DNA of 62,416 nucleotides from JAYEIA01 sp964472505. GTDB lineage: Bacteria > Bacteroidota > Bacteroidia > Bacteroidales > JAADGE01. The notes under the pieces are model-generated. The model was given only the letters and a program-made list of their open reading frames with translations, searched no databases and had not been told where the DNA came from. Within the stretch, counting starts at the first letter, position 1, and each line of letters begins with the position of its first letter. The stretch lies in NCBI GenBank assembly GCA_964472505.1, contig CAYYQW010000017.1, positions 1-62,416 on the forward strand, in the 5' to 3' direction. Made by a program: the position numbers and the translations under genes. This document shows positions 33,584 through 41,371 of this stretch, one piece after another.

Positions 33584-34471
33584 TTACGATTTTTGTGCTC
33601 GTGGGTGAGCCTGTTTATAAATTTGTGTCAAACGTTCAAATGTATTGTGCGTATAGACTTGCGTAGCTGACAAGCCGGCATGTCCCAACAGTTCTTTAAC
33701 GGCATTTATATCGGCTCCGTTATTCAGAAGATGCGTAGCATAAGTATGTCTGAGTATATGCGGGCTTTTCTTTTTCAGCTCGGTAATATAAACCAAATAC
33801 TTTCTAACGGAACGATAAATCAACTTCGGGTAAGCAGCTTTGCCTTTTTTTGTAATAAAGAAGTGTGTATCTTCAGGTGTATGCTGTTTGCGAAGCTCCA
33901 AATATGCTTTTATTCTTGCGTTTAGTTGAGACGGATAGGGAACAATGCGTTGTTTTTGCCCTTTACCGCTGACTAAGATGCGTGATTGAGCCATATCTAT
34001 GTCCGAAATGCTTAGGTCAATAATTTCAGCTCGTCGCATGCCGGTAGCATACAACATCTCTATAATAAGACGATCGCGTATGCCTTCAAAATCATCGGGA
34101 AAATATTGCCCGTCCAAAAGTAAATCTAATGCCTCTTGTTTTATAAAATCAGGAAGCATTTTGTTAGCTCTCAGGTTGGATATATTTTCGACCGGATTGG
34201 CTTCAATCAGACCATTGCGCAGGAGATATGCATAATAGCTTTTCAAAGCGGCAATCTTTCGATTTACGGTACGCGATGCAAGCCCCGACTGTTTCAAAGA
34301 ACTTATCCACTTTCGGATGAGCTTTGAGTCAGCGTAATCCGGATTCGACGATTGCTTGGTTTCTTTACAGAACGCTTCGAACTTTTTTAAGTCCGCAGCA
34401 TAAGATACAACCGTATGTTCGGAATAGGCTTTTCGTGATTCTATATTTTTTAAGAAATCATTTATACGCAT
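33584..34471 (-). CDS. xerC: Tyrosine recombinase XerC
   Basis: 295-residue tyrosine recombinase. It has an N-terminal SAM-like core-binding domain (1-~90) and a catalytic domain with Arg146 (ATGMR), Lys ~170-173, His238, Arg241 (HILRH), His264 (LLGHAGL) and nucleophile Tyr273 (VYTH). Full length, all catalytic residues present. The rpsU-xerC-hpf context marks it as the housekeeping dimer-resolution enzyme rather than a phage integrase. XerC versus XerD cannot be told from sequence alone. Confidence 0.9.
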   Translation of the reverse strand: MRINDFLKNIESRKAYSEHTVVSYAADLKKFEAFCKETKQSSNPDYADSKLIRKWISSLKQSGLASRTVNRKIAALKSYYAYLLRNGLIEANPVENISNLRANKMLPDFIKQEALDLLLDGQYFPDDFEGIRDRLIIEMLYATGMRRAEIIDLSISDIDMAQSRILVSGKGQKQRIVPYPSQLNARIKAYLELRKQHTPEDTHFFITKKGKAAYPKLIYRSVRKYLVYITELKKKSPHILRHTYATHLLNNGADINAVKELLGHAGLSATQVYTHNTFERLTQIYKQAHPRAQKS

Positions 34472-34504
34472 CTTTCAAGCGGATTAAGTAAGAGAAAAAA
34501 ACTA

Positions 34505-34702
34505 TTAACCTTCTCTTTCTTCCCTCTTGAGTTGTTCTACGTATTTAGCTTTAATCATTTCTTCTCTTTTTTCAACCGAAGGTTTTGAGTAAGCTTGTCG
34601 GTTTCGGATTTCTTTGAGAACTCCGGTACGCTCGAATTTACGTTTAAAGCGTTTTAATGCTCTGTCGATATTTTCTCCTTCTTTAACAGGAACTTTAATC
34701 AT
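34505..34702 (-). CDS. rpsU: Ribosomal protein S21
   Basis: 65-residue basic protein: VKEGENIDRALKRFKRKFER is the S21 signature. It is first gene of the rpsU-xerC-hpf unit, with a strong promoter 41 bases upstream of the ATG. Confidence 0.96.
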   Translation of the reverse strand: MIKVPVKEGENIDRALKRFKRKFERTGVLKEIRNRQAYSKPSVEKREEMIKAKYVEQLKREEREG

Positions 34703-34742
34703 GTTTGTATCTTTTTAAATTATTATAAAAATTTTCAGGCTG

Positions 34743-34773
34743 CAAAAGTATTAATTAGTATAAAATTAACAAA
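34743..34773 (-). promoter_or_regulatory. Promoter of rpsU-xerC-hpf
   Basis: The minus strand reads TTTG (34773-34770), exactly 19 bases, then TACTTTTG (34750-34743). This is the best consensus match in the window. The predicted leader is about 35 bases. Confidence 0.82.
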
Positions 34774-34786
34774 TTTATTTTAAAAA

Positions 34787-35941
34787 TCAAAATTTTGAAA
34801 GCACTTTTCTTGCAATAACTAAACGTTGTATTTCGGAAGTTCCTTCACCTATCTGAAGAATGCGCTGATCTCTGTAAAATCGCTCTGCCGGATAGTCTTT
34901 CATAAGGCCGTATCCGCCGTGAATTTGCACGGATTTATCGGCGACTTCTTTGGCGATTTCGGAGCAATAAAGTTTTGCCATGGCGGCTTCTCTCTGAAAA
35001 GGCAGGCCTTCGTCTTTCATGCGGCAAGCTTTGTATAATAAATTTCTGCCGAGTTCAACTTTGGTAGCCATATCGGCTATGCTGAAAGAAACAGCTTGAA
35101 AATCGCTGATATATCTCCCAAATTGTTTGCGCTGTTTGGAATATTTAGCGGCTTGCTCAAAAGCTCCTTGTGCCAATCCCAGCCCTATTGCGCCAATTGA
35201 TAAGCGTCCGTTGTCCAATGTGCTCAGCATTATTTTGGAGCCTTCGCCTATTTTACCGAGAAGATTTTCTTTTGGAACTCTGCAATTATCAAAATACAGT
35301 TCGGCTGTGTCGGAAGCACGCCACATCATTTTTCCGTGCATTGGAATTCGGCTGAAACCTTGCGTATCGGCTTCCACAATTACGGCCGAAAGTTGTTTTT
35401 TCCCCGACACTTTTCCGGTAACTGCCTGAACGGTAGAACCAATATTTAGTCTTGAGGCTCCGTTGGTAATGAATATTTTGCTTCCGTTAATTAGCCATTC
35501 ATCGTTTTCTAATACGGCTTTGGTTTTGGTTCCGCGCGAATCGGAGCCGGCAAAAGGTTCCGTAAGTCCGAATGACCACAGGTGTTTTCCCGTAGTGAGC
35601 GGCGGTAAATATTTTTCTTTTTGTCGGTCGGTTCCGTAATAATAAATCGGACCGATGCCCAATGAATTGTGAGCAGCCAGGGTTGCTGCCTGAGAACTGT
35701 CGATTCGAGCCAATTCTTCCACGGCAATTATGTAGGATAAAGTATCCATATCCTGTCCTCCGTACTTTTCGGGCAAATTCATACCAAACAACCCCATTTC
35801 CCCCATTTGCTCAGTAAGCTCTTCAGAGAAAACAGCCGTCTCATCCAATTCTTGAGCTTTGGGTTGGATGGCCGTTTGAGCAAAATCACGTACGGATTTT
35901 CGTAATAATTTTTGTTCGTCGGTAAGTCCGTAATTCATCAT
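34787..35941 (-). CDS. Acyl-CoA dehydrogenase
   Basis: FAD enzyme of 384 residues from the ATG at 35941, in the short/branched-chain or butyryl-CoA class. The catalytic base is Glu366 in IGEGTSEIQRLV. FAD/substrate motifs GLTEPFAGSD and QIHGGYGLMKDYPAERFYRD are present. It oxidises an acyl-CoA to the enoyl-CoA and passes electrons to ETF. No etfAB or other beta-oxidation gene is adjacent, so the substrate (butyryl, isovaleryl or similar) is uncertain. It stands alone, 91 bases after the HHH gene on the same strand. Confidence 0.93.
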   Translation of the reverse strand: MMNYGLTDEQKLLRKSVRDFAQTAIQPKAQELDETAVFSEELTEQMGEMGLFGMNLPEKYGGQDMDTLSYIIAVEELARIDSSQAATLAAHNSLGIGPIYYYGTDRQKEKYLPPLTTGKHLWSFGLTEPFAGSDSRGTKTKAVLENDEWLINGSKIFITNGASRLNIGSTVQAVTGKVSGKKQLSAVIVEADTQGFSRIPMHGKMMWRASDTAELYFDNCRVPKENLLGKIGEGSKIMLSTLDNGRLSIGAIGLGLAQGAFEQAAKYSKQRKQFGRYISDFQAVSFSIADMATKVELGRNLLYKACRMKDEGLPFQREAAMAKLYCSEIAKEVADKSVQIHGGYGLMKDYPAERFYRDQRILQIGEGTSEIQRLVIARKVLSKF

Positions 35942-36032
35942 AAGCAAATAATTTTGCCTAAATATAATAAAAAATATTGAAATAGCCGGATATATAAAAG
36001 CAATAAAAAAGTTGTCTTTGAAAAGGCATTAA

Positions 36033-37223
36033 TTATTCTACGGTAATATAATGCTTTAATTTATCGTAAGTAGTTTGAGAAACCAATTTGTGTTTTCGGA
36101 TGTCTGAAATTCTTGAAAATGGCCCGTTCTTATCTCTAAACTCTACAATTGCTTCGGCATCATAACTTGCAATATACGGATGGCGCCCGAGCTCCCAAGC
36201 CGAGGCAAAATTGATACGCAGTTTCTTTGGTTCTTGCCTGATCGGAGCAATATCATCTTTAATGTAGTTATAGAATTTTTCTTTCACTCCATAGACTTCC
36301 AAAAGCTGTTCAGAGTGGATATAGCCGCCCAACAATTCGCGATATTTAACAATTCCGGAAGCATTAAATTTCCAGAAATTATTATTCATGGTTTTAAACT
36401 CATCTTCCGTAGCAGAGTTGATATCCACTTTTGTAAGCCTCGTCGGCTCATCGGTTGTTTCTTCTGTATCGCCGGTTTGGGGTAAATCAATATAATCTTT
36501 CAGCCACTGATATTGTTCTTCCTCAATGGTGTATATTTTTTTAAAATCGCTTTTTTTTTGAAACTCTCCGCCGCTTTTTCTGTAATTGATAACAGCAGAA
36601 GCTTGTCGATAAGTAAGTCCGAGGGCTTCCAATGTTTCCGTATCGGCTGTATTGGGGTTGAATGTAAAAAGGCTGTCGGGTTTGAAGGGCTTGGGCTCAT
36701 TATTTTCAAAGTTCTGAGAATAATAACTTCCAAAATTCCCGTATGACGACGGACCGGAGCGTTCGGGCAAATCAATATAAGGTTCCAAAATTAAATACTG
36801 TCGGGTTCGGATACCGTACATTCTCCGAAAATCATTTTTATCGTAAAATTTTCCGCCTTTAGAAGTAAAGTTCAATATATTGCCAATTTGCTTGTCGGAA
36901 AGCCCCAATTTTTTCCAATCTTCCGCAGTTGCGGTATTGGGATTAAAGCGAAATAAGTCTAAAGAATCGTAGCGTTCAATAATATATTGATCCAAACGAC
37001 TGATGTATTCAGGGTCTTCCTTTTTCTTTAGTAAAGTTCTGAAAGAATCCACTTGAAGGGCAAGCTGTGCCGTATCAAGATTACTTTTGTCAGCAAAAGA
37101 ATATGAATTTACAACTACTCGAAATGCAATTACGGCTCCGAGAATAAGTAAAAGGACCAATAAACCGTTCTTTTCTCCTTTGGTAAAGGTTAACAGTTCC
37201 TTAATGTCTTCTTTGCCAATCAT
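36033..37223 (-). CDS. Four-repeat ComEA-like helix-hairpin-helix protein
   Basis: 396 residues. A membrane anchor (~19-38) is followed by four tandem units of ~62 residues at about 91-153, 186-248, 265-325 and 333-396. Each unit has an NxNTA or DINSATxxE start (FNPNTATAEDWKKLGL, FNPNTADTETLEALGL) and an HHH turn (GGKFYDKNDFRRMYGI). ComEA uses one such unit to bind DNA in the periplasm; four units imply a longer binding surface. Whether it binds DNA is not known. It lies 13 bases after the AGCS transporter gene. Confidence 0.82.
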   Translation of the reverse strand: MIGKEDIKELLTFTKGEKNGLLVLLLILGAVIAFRVVVNSYSFADKSNLDTAQLALQVDSFRTLLKKKEDPEYISRLDQYIIERYDSLDLFRFNPNTATAEDWKKLGLSDKQIGNILNFTSKGGKFYDKNDFRRMYGIRTRQYLILEPYIDLPERSGPSSYGNFGSYYSQNFENNEPKPFKPDSLFTFNPNTADTETLEALGLTYRQASAVINYRKSGGEFQKKSDFKKIYTIEEEQYQWLKDYIDLPQTGDTEETTDEPTRLTKVDINSATEDEFKTMNNNFWKFNASGIVKYRELLGGYIHSEQLLEVYGVKEKFYNYIKDDIAPIRQEPKKLRINFASAWELGRHPYIASYDAEAIVEFRDKNGPFSRISDIRKHKLVSQTTYDKLKHYITVE

Positions 37224-37236
37224 GCATCATCTCATT

Positions 37237-39090
37237 TTATTTAAACTTTTTTATGGATCCGTCTTTTATGCGTCTGAAATAATCTTTCATATCGGCTTTT
37301 ACTTCGGATGACATCAGCAGTACTCCAAGAATATTGGGAAGTGCCATACTTAAAATCATCATATCGGAAAAATCAACCACAGAACCTAAATTTGAAGAAG
37401 AGCCTATGATAATAAACGTAAGAAAAATCATGTAATAAATAAAGGTGGAAACACGCATGTTTTTGGTAATCTTGCGGTCGCCAAGAATGGGATTGAACAG
37501 ATATTTGAATCCATTGAGCCCGTAGTATGACCATGAAATCATGGTAGAAAAAGCAAACAGGAAAATAGCTACCGTAAGGAACCAAGGGAACCAATCAAAA
37601 ACAGTTTCAAAAGCCCTGGATGTAAGCTCTGCGCCGGCAAGTCCTTCGCCTACTTCAGGCGCCCAATATCCGGAAAAGATAATTACCAGAGCTGTCATGG
37701 TACAAATAATAACGGTATCGATAAAAGGCTCCAGCAGAGCGACCAAACCCTCACTGACCGGCTCTTCGGTTTTAACTGCCGAGTGAGCAATAGGAGCCGA
37801 ACCAACACCGGCTTCATTGGAAAAAGCAGCACGTTGAAACCCGACAATCATCACTCCTATAATACCGCCTTTCAGAGCTTCGGATGAAAATGCGCCGCTA
37901 AAAATAAGGTCAAAAGCTTCTCCGGCATGGTCTATATTAATTCCGATAATAATTAATGCCGTAACAACATACAAGACAGCCATAAAGGGAACAATTTTCT
38001 CGGTAACTTTTGCTATACTCTTTATTCCGCCAATTACAACAATTCCCACCAAAAAAGCCAACACTAAGCCAAAATATGCTCCGTAACCCTCTATGGCCGG
38101 AAAGAATCCGGAAACTTGACCGGAAAATTGTGCGAAAGCCTGATTGGCCTGAAACATATTACCGCCGCCAAGCGAACCGCCAATAACAAGTATGGCAAAA
38201 ATAAAGGCCAATACTTTTCCGAGGCGTCCTAAATTTCTTTTTTTCAAGCCTTTGCTAAGGTAATACATGGGTCCGCCGGCCACTTTTCCTTCCTCATCAA
38301 TATTACGGTATTTAACTCCAAGGGTAACTTCTGCAAATTTGGAAGCCATACCAAGCAAGCCGGCAATAATCATCCAGAAAGTAGCACCGGGGCCGCCTAT
38401 GGTAATGGCTATGGCAACTCCGGCAATATTCCCCAAACCAACGGTAGCAGATAGCGCCGTAGCCAGAGCCTGAAAGTGCGAAACTTCACCGGCATCATTG
38501 GGGTTATCAAATTTTCCGCGAATTAAATCAATGGCGTGCCTGATTCCTTTGAAATTTACAAAATTCATTTTTATGGTAAAGAAGATAGCACCAAACATTA
38601 ACCATACTACCACAAAAGGTATGGACATGGTTTTTGGGTCGCCGTTTGGATGTATTAAGGCTTCGCCGGTTTCATCATCATAAAGTTCGGGGTCGTAAAT
38701 CTGAAAAGCGGCAAAAATATCATACATCAAAATGCTGCTGATACCGTTTACTACCGGTATAAAAAAAGCATTAATCCGCTCATCTGGAGATTCCGGTTTT
38801 ACGTTAAATTTAACAAAACCGGGTTTTCCGTTGGCATCGGTAACTAAAAGCTCGTATTCTTTACCTTCTGTCAGGCCTATGGCTAATTCTGAAGTTAAAG
38901 GTGTTGCTTGATGCGACCACTTATAAATGTATGGTAATTCACCGCCGGAAACATTTGCCCGGGCTTCACCGTTGTTAATTTTTGAGCTTTTGTTGTTTGT
39001 TTCAATTTCAAGATTAAGTTCTTGCGCATGAATGTGAAAACCGAAAAGAATCCATACGGTTACAGAAAGAAATGCTGCTTTTAGCTTCAT
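37237..39090 (-). CDS. AGCS-family amino acid:Na+ symporter with N-terminal SprB-like domain
   Basis: 617 residues. Residues 1-23 are a signal sequence (ending HAQ). Residues ~24-97 have the SprB/Ig-like pattern (GEARANVSGGELPYIYKWS, then LTEGKEYELLVTDANG). The transporter core follows (~115-600), with GxGNIAGVAIAI-type motifs (TVGLGNIAG), GGPMYY and FSNEAGVGSAPIAH typical of AGCS/DagA alanine or glycine symporters. A secreted beta domain in front of an inner-membrane symporter would place it in the periplasm, perhaps for contact or substrate capture. It lies 47 bases after accD and 13 before the HHH gene. Confidence 0.85.
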   Translation of the reverse strand: MKLKAAFLSVTVWILFGFHIHAQELNLEIETNNKSSKINNGEARANVSGGELPYIYKWSHQATPLTSELAIGLTEGKEYELLVTDANGKPGFVKFNVKPESPDERINAFFIPVVNGISSILMYDIFAAFQIYDPELYDDETGEALIHPNGDPKTMSIPFVVVWLMFGAIFFTIKMNFVNFKGIRHAIDLIRGKFDNPNDAGEVSHFQALATALSATVGLGNIAGVAIAITIGGPGATFWMIIAGLLGMASKFAEVTLGVKYRNIDEEGKVAGGPMYYLSKGLKKRNLGRLGKVLAFIFAILVIGGSLGGGNMFQANQAFAQFSGQVSGFFPAIEGYGAYFGLVLAFLVGIVVIGGIKSIAKVTEKIVPFMAVLYVVTALIIIGINIDHAGEAFDLIFSGAFSSEALKGGIIGVMIVGFQRAAFSNEAGVGSAPIAHSAVKTEEPVSEGLVALLEPFIDTVIICTMTALVIIFSGYWAPEVGEGLAGAELTSRAFETVFDWFPWFLTVAIFLFAFSTMISWSYYGLNGFKYLFNPILGDRKITKNMRVSTFIYYMIFLTFIIIGSSSNLGSVVDFSDMMILSMALPNILGVLLMSSEVKADMKDYFRRIKDGSIKKFK

Positions 39091-39137
39091 TATTTACAAT
39101 GGTTTTGTTAAATATGGAGATAGTTCTGCTGATTAGA

Positions 39138-39998
39138 TTAGTTGGCAAAAAGCCTGATTTGTTGCGACAGTGTTTTCTTTATATCTTTACGATGAACAAT
39201 ATAATCCAGAAAGCCGTGTTCCAAAATAAATTCGGAACGTTGAAAGCCTTCGGGCAAATCTCTGCCAATGGTTTCTCTTATAACGCGCGGTCCCGCAAAA
39301 CCAATAAGTGCACCGGGTTCGGCAATATTAACATCGCCCAGCATGGCATAAGATGCCGTAACGCCACCGGTTGTGGGATGCAACATAAAAGATATATAAG
39401 GTATTTTTTCTTCGGAAAGCAAAGTAAGCTTAGAAGATATTTTGGCTAATTGCATCAGAGAGAAAGCAGCTTCCATCATACGTGCACCGCCCGATTTCGA
39501 GAAAATAACCAAGGGTTTCTTGTGTTCTGTGCAATGATCAATAAGCCGTACAATTTTTTCTCCTACAACGGCTCCCATTGAGCCGCCGATAAACTCAAAA
39601 TTCATGGCTGCAACGGCCACATTCTGACCGTCGATTTTTCCGTAAACAGTTGTTACGGCATCTTTTAGGCCGGTTTTCATTTGTGTGGCTTTAAGCCTTT
39701 CGGAATATTTTTTTCGATCGGTAAAATTAAGCGGGTCGGCAGATGTAAGATTGGCATTGATTTCGGTATATTCATTATTATCAAAAATAAGTTCGAAATA
39801 TTTTACTGCCGGAATGCTGTCGTGATAACCGCATTTGATACATACTCTGTTGTTACGTTCATGATCTTCGGTATGAATAATTTCACGACACTCGGGGCAT
39901 TTATACCATAAACCTTCACTTCCTTCTTTTTTGTCTTTGGTTTGGGTTACGATGCCTTTTTCCATTCTGCTGAACCAACCGGTCTTTTCTTCTGCCAT
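39138..39998 (-). CDS. accD: Acetyl-CoA carboxylase carboxyltransferase beta subunit
   Basis: 286 residues. N-terminal zinc ribbon with Cys34, Cys37, Cys53 and Cys56. The carboxyltransferase core has GGARMMEAAFSLMQLAK and HPTTGGVTASYAMLGD. With accA (not in this window) it makes malonyl-CoA for fatty acid synthesis. It lies downstream of the aldolase and upstream of the AGCS transporter. Confidence 0.96.
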   Translation of the reverse strand: MAEEKTGWFSRMEKGIVTQTKDKKEGSEGLWYKCPECREIIHTEDHERNNRVCIKCGYHDSIPAVKYFELIFDNNEYTEINANLTSADPLNFTDRKKYSERLKATQMKTGLKDAVTTVYGKIDGQNVAVAAMNFEFIGGSMGAVVGEKIVRLIDHCTEHKKPLVIFSKSGGARMMEAAFSLMQLAKISSKLTLLSEEKIPYISFMLHPTTGGVTASYAMLGDVNIAEPGALIGFAGPRVIRETIGRDLPEGFQRSEFILEHGFLDYIVHRKDIKKTLSQQIRLFAN

Positions 39999-40051
39999 GG
40001 CTTAAAGAGTTATAATTTGAGTAAGTTATATTTATAATAATTAAACAAGAT

Positions 40052-40081
40052 ACGGGTATCCGATAAAAATCAAATACCCGT
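40052..40081 (-). terminator. Hairpin after fba (weak terminator)
   Basis: ACGGGTAT (40081-40074 on the minus strand) pairs with ATACCCGT (40059-40052), 10 bases after the fba stop codon. The following ATCTTGTTTAATT is a poor U tract, so readthrough into accD is possible. Confidence 0.55.
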
Positions 40082-40091
40082 TTATTTAATG

Positions 40092-41171
40092 CTATAATAA
40101 TTCGTTTTTATTAATACAATTCAAATCATCAAATGCCTGCCTTAATCTTTCTGCCATTGATTCTTCAGCAGCACGCAGCCATTTTCGCGGATCATAATAT
40201 TTTTTATTGGGTTTATCGTCGCCGTCCGGGTTTCCGATTTGCGCCTGCAAATAATCGTGATGTTCTTTGTCATATTTTCTCACACCATCCCAAAAGGCCC
40301 ATTGTGTATCGGTGTCAATATTCATTTTAATAACACCGTAAGAAATAGCTTCACGAATTTCTTCTTGACTTGAACCGGAACCTCCGTGAAACACAAAGTT
40401 TACCGGTTTTTCATCGGTATTGAATTTGGTTTGAATATGCTGTTGCGAATTTTTCAGAATAACGGGTGTAAGTTTAACATTGCCGGGTTTATATACTCCG
40501 TGAACATTACCAAAAGCTGCAGCCACGGTAAAGTTTTCATCCACACTCCTCAGTTTTTCATAAGCATAGGCTACTTCTTCGGGTTGGGTGTAAAGGTCGG
40601 CACTGTCGATTCCGGTGTTGTCCACACCGTCTTCTTCTCCGCCTGTAACACCGAGTTCAATTTCGAGGGTCATACCCATTTTCTTCATACGTTTAAGATA
40701 ACGCATGCTTATTTCTATGTTTTCTTCCAATGGTTCTTCCGACAAATCAAGCATGTGCGAGCTAAAAAGGGGTTTGCCGGTTTCTTTGAAGAACTTTTCG
40801 CCTTCATCCAACAAGCCGTCAATCCAAGGCAGGAGTTTTTTGGCGGCATGGTCGGTATGTAAAACTACGGCTACTCCGTATGCTTCTGCAAGAGCATGTA
40901 TGTGCTTAGCCATGGAAACCGCACCGAGAACGGCTGCTTTATGGTCGCTGTTGTCTATATGCTTTCCGGCAAAAAATTGTGCTCCTCCGTTAGATGCTTG
41001 TATCATAACCGGAGAGCCGGCTTTGGCGGCAGCCTCAAGAACGGCATTTGCCGAATTTGTTCCTACAACATTAACGGCCGGCATTGCAAATTGATTTTTC
41101 TTTGCAATATCTAAAAGGGTCTTTAAATCTTTTCCGGAAACTACACCGGGTTTTATTTTATTAAATGCCAT
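40092..41171 (-). CDS. fba: Class II fructose-bisphosphate aldolase
   Basis: 359-residue zinc aldolase interconverting fructose-1,6-bisphosphate with DHAP and GAP. It is the long class IIA type of E. coli FbaA. Asp107 and the zinc ligand His108 sit in VLHTDHAAK. The substrate loop GVTGGEEDGVDN and the phosphate-binding FHGGSGSS are present. It has its own promoter, and a hairpin follows. Confidence 0.96.
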   Translation of the reverse strand: MAFNKIKPGVVSGKDLKTLLDIAKKNQFAMPAVNVVGTNSANAVLEAAAKAGSPVMIQASNGGAQFFAGKHIDNSDHKAAVLGAVSMAKHIHALAEAYGVAVVLHTDHAAKKLLPWIDGLLDEGEKFFKETGKPLFSSHMLDLSEEPLEENIEISMRYLKRMKKMGMTLEIELGVTGGEEDGVDNTGIDSADLYTQPEEVAYAYEKLRSVDENFTVAAAFGNVHGVYKPGNVKLTPVILKNSQQHIQTKFNTDEKPVNFVFHGGSGSSQEEIREAISYGVIKMNIDTDTQWAFWDGVRKYDKEHHDYLQAQIGNPDGDDKPNKKYYDPRKWLRAAEESMAERLRQAFDDLNCINKNELL

Positions 41172-41211
41172 GATTTATATTTTTTATGGTGAATTTTCGC
41201 TTTTAAAGTTT

Positions 41212-41241
41212 CAAAGTTAAAAAAATGAATGTTTATAGCAA
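41212..41241 (-). promoter_or_regulatory. Promoter of fba
   Basis: On the minus strand TTG (41241-41239) and TAACTTTG (41219-41212) are separated by exactly 19 bases, and the -7 box is 40 bases before the ATG. Confidence 0.7.
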
Positions 41242-41302
41242 GCGTTTTTGTCCATAATTTTAATCTCTGCATAATTCGCCTTTTTTATTCCGGATAATTC
41301 CC

Positions 41303-41310
41303 TATTTTTG
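41303..41310 (+). promoter_or_regulatory. -7 box (TATTTTTG) of the CHAT-protein gene
   Basis: TATTTTTG ends 61 bases before the ATG at 41372. The -33 position is not conserved. Confidence 0.5.
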
Positions 41311-41371
41311 TTAATACTTTTATTACATTCTTAGGGAACAGAGAAAACAGTATTTTACAAAAACAGATACC

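Noticed and set aside
33584..34471. Possible phage or island integrase beside a tRNA cluster
   Set aside because: The rpsU-xerC-hpf-tuf order is housekeeping synteny, and no attachment-site repeat of a tRNA end is seen.
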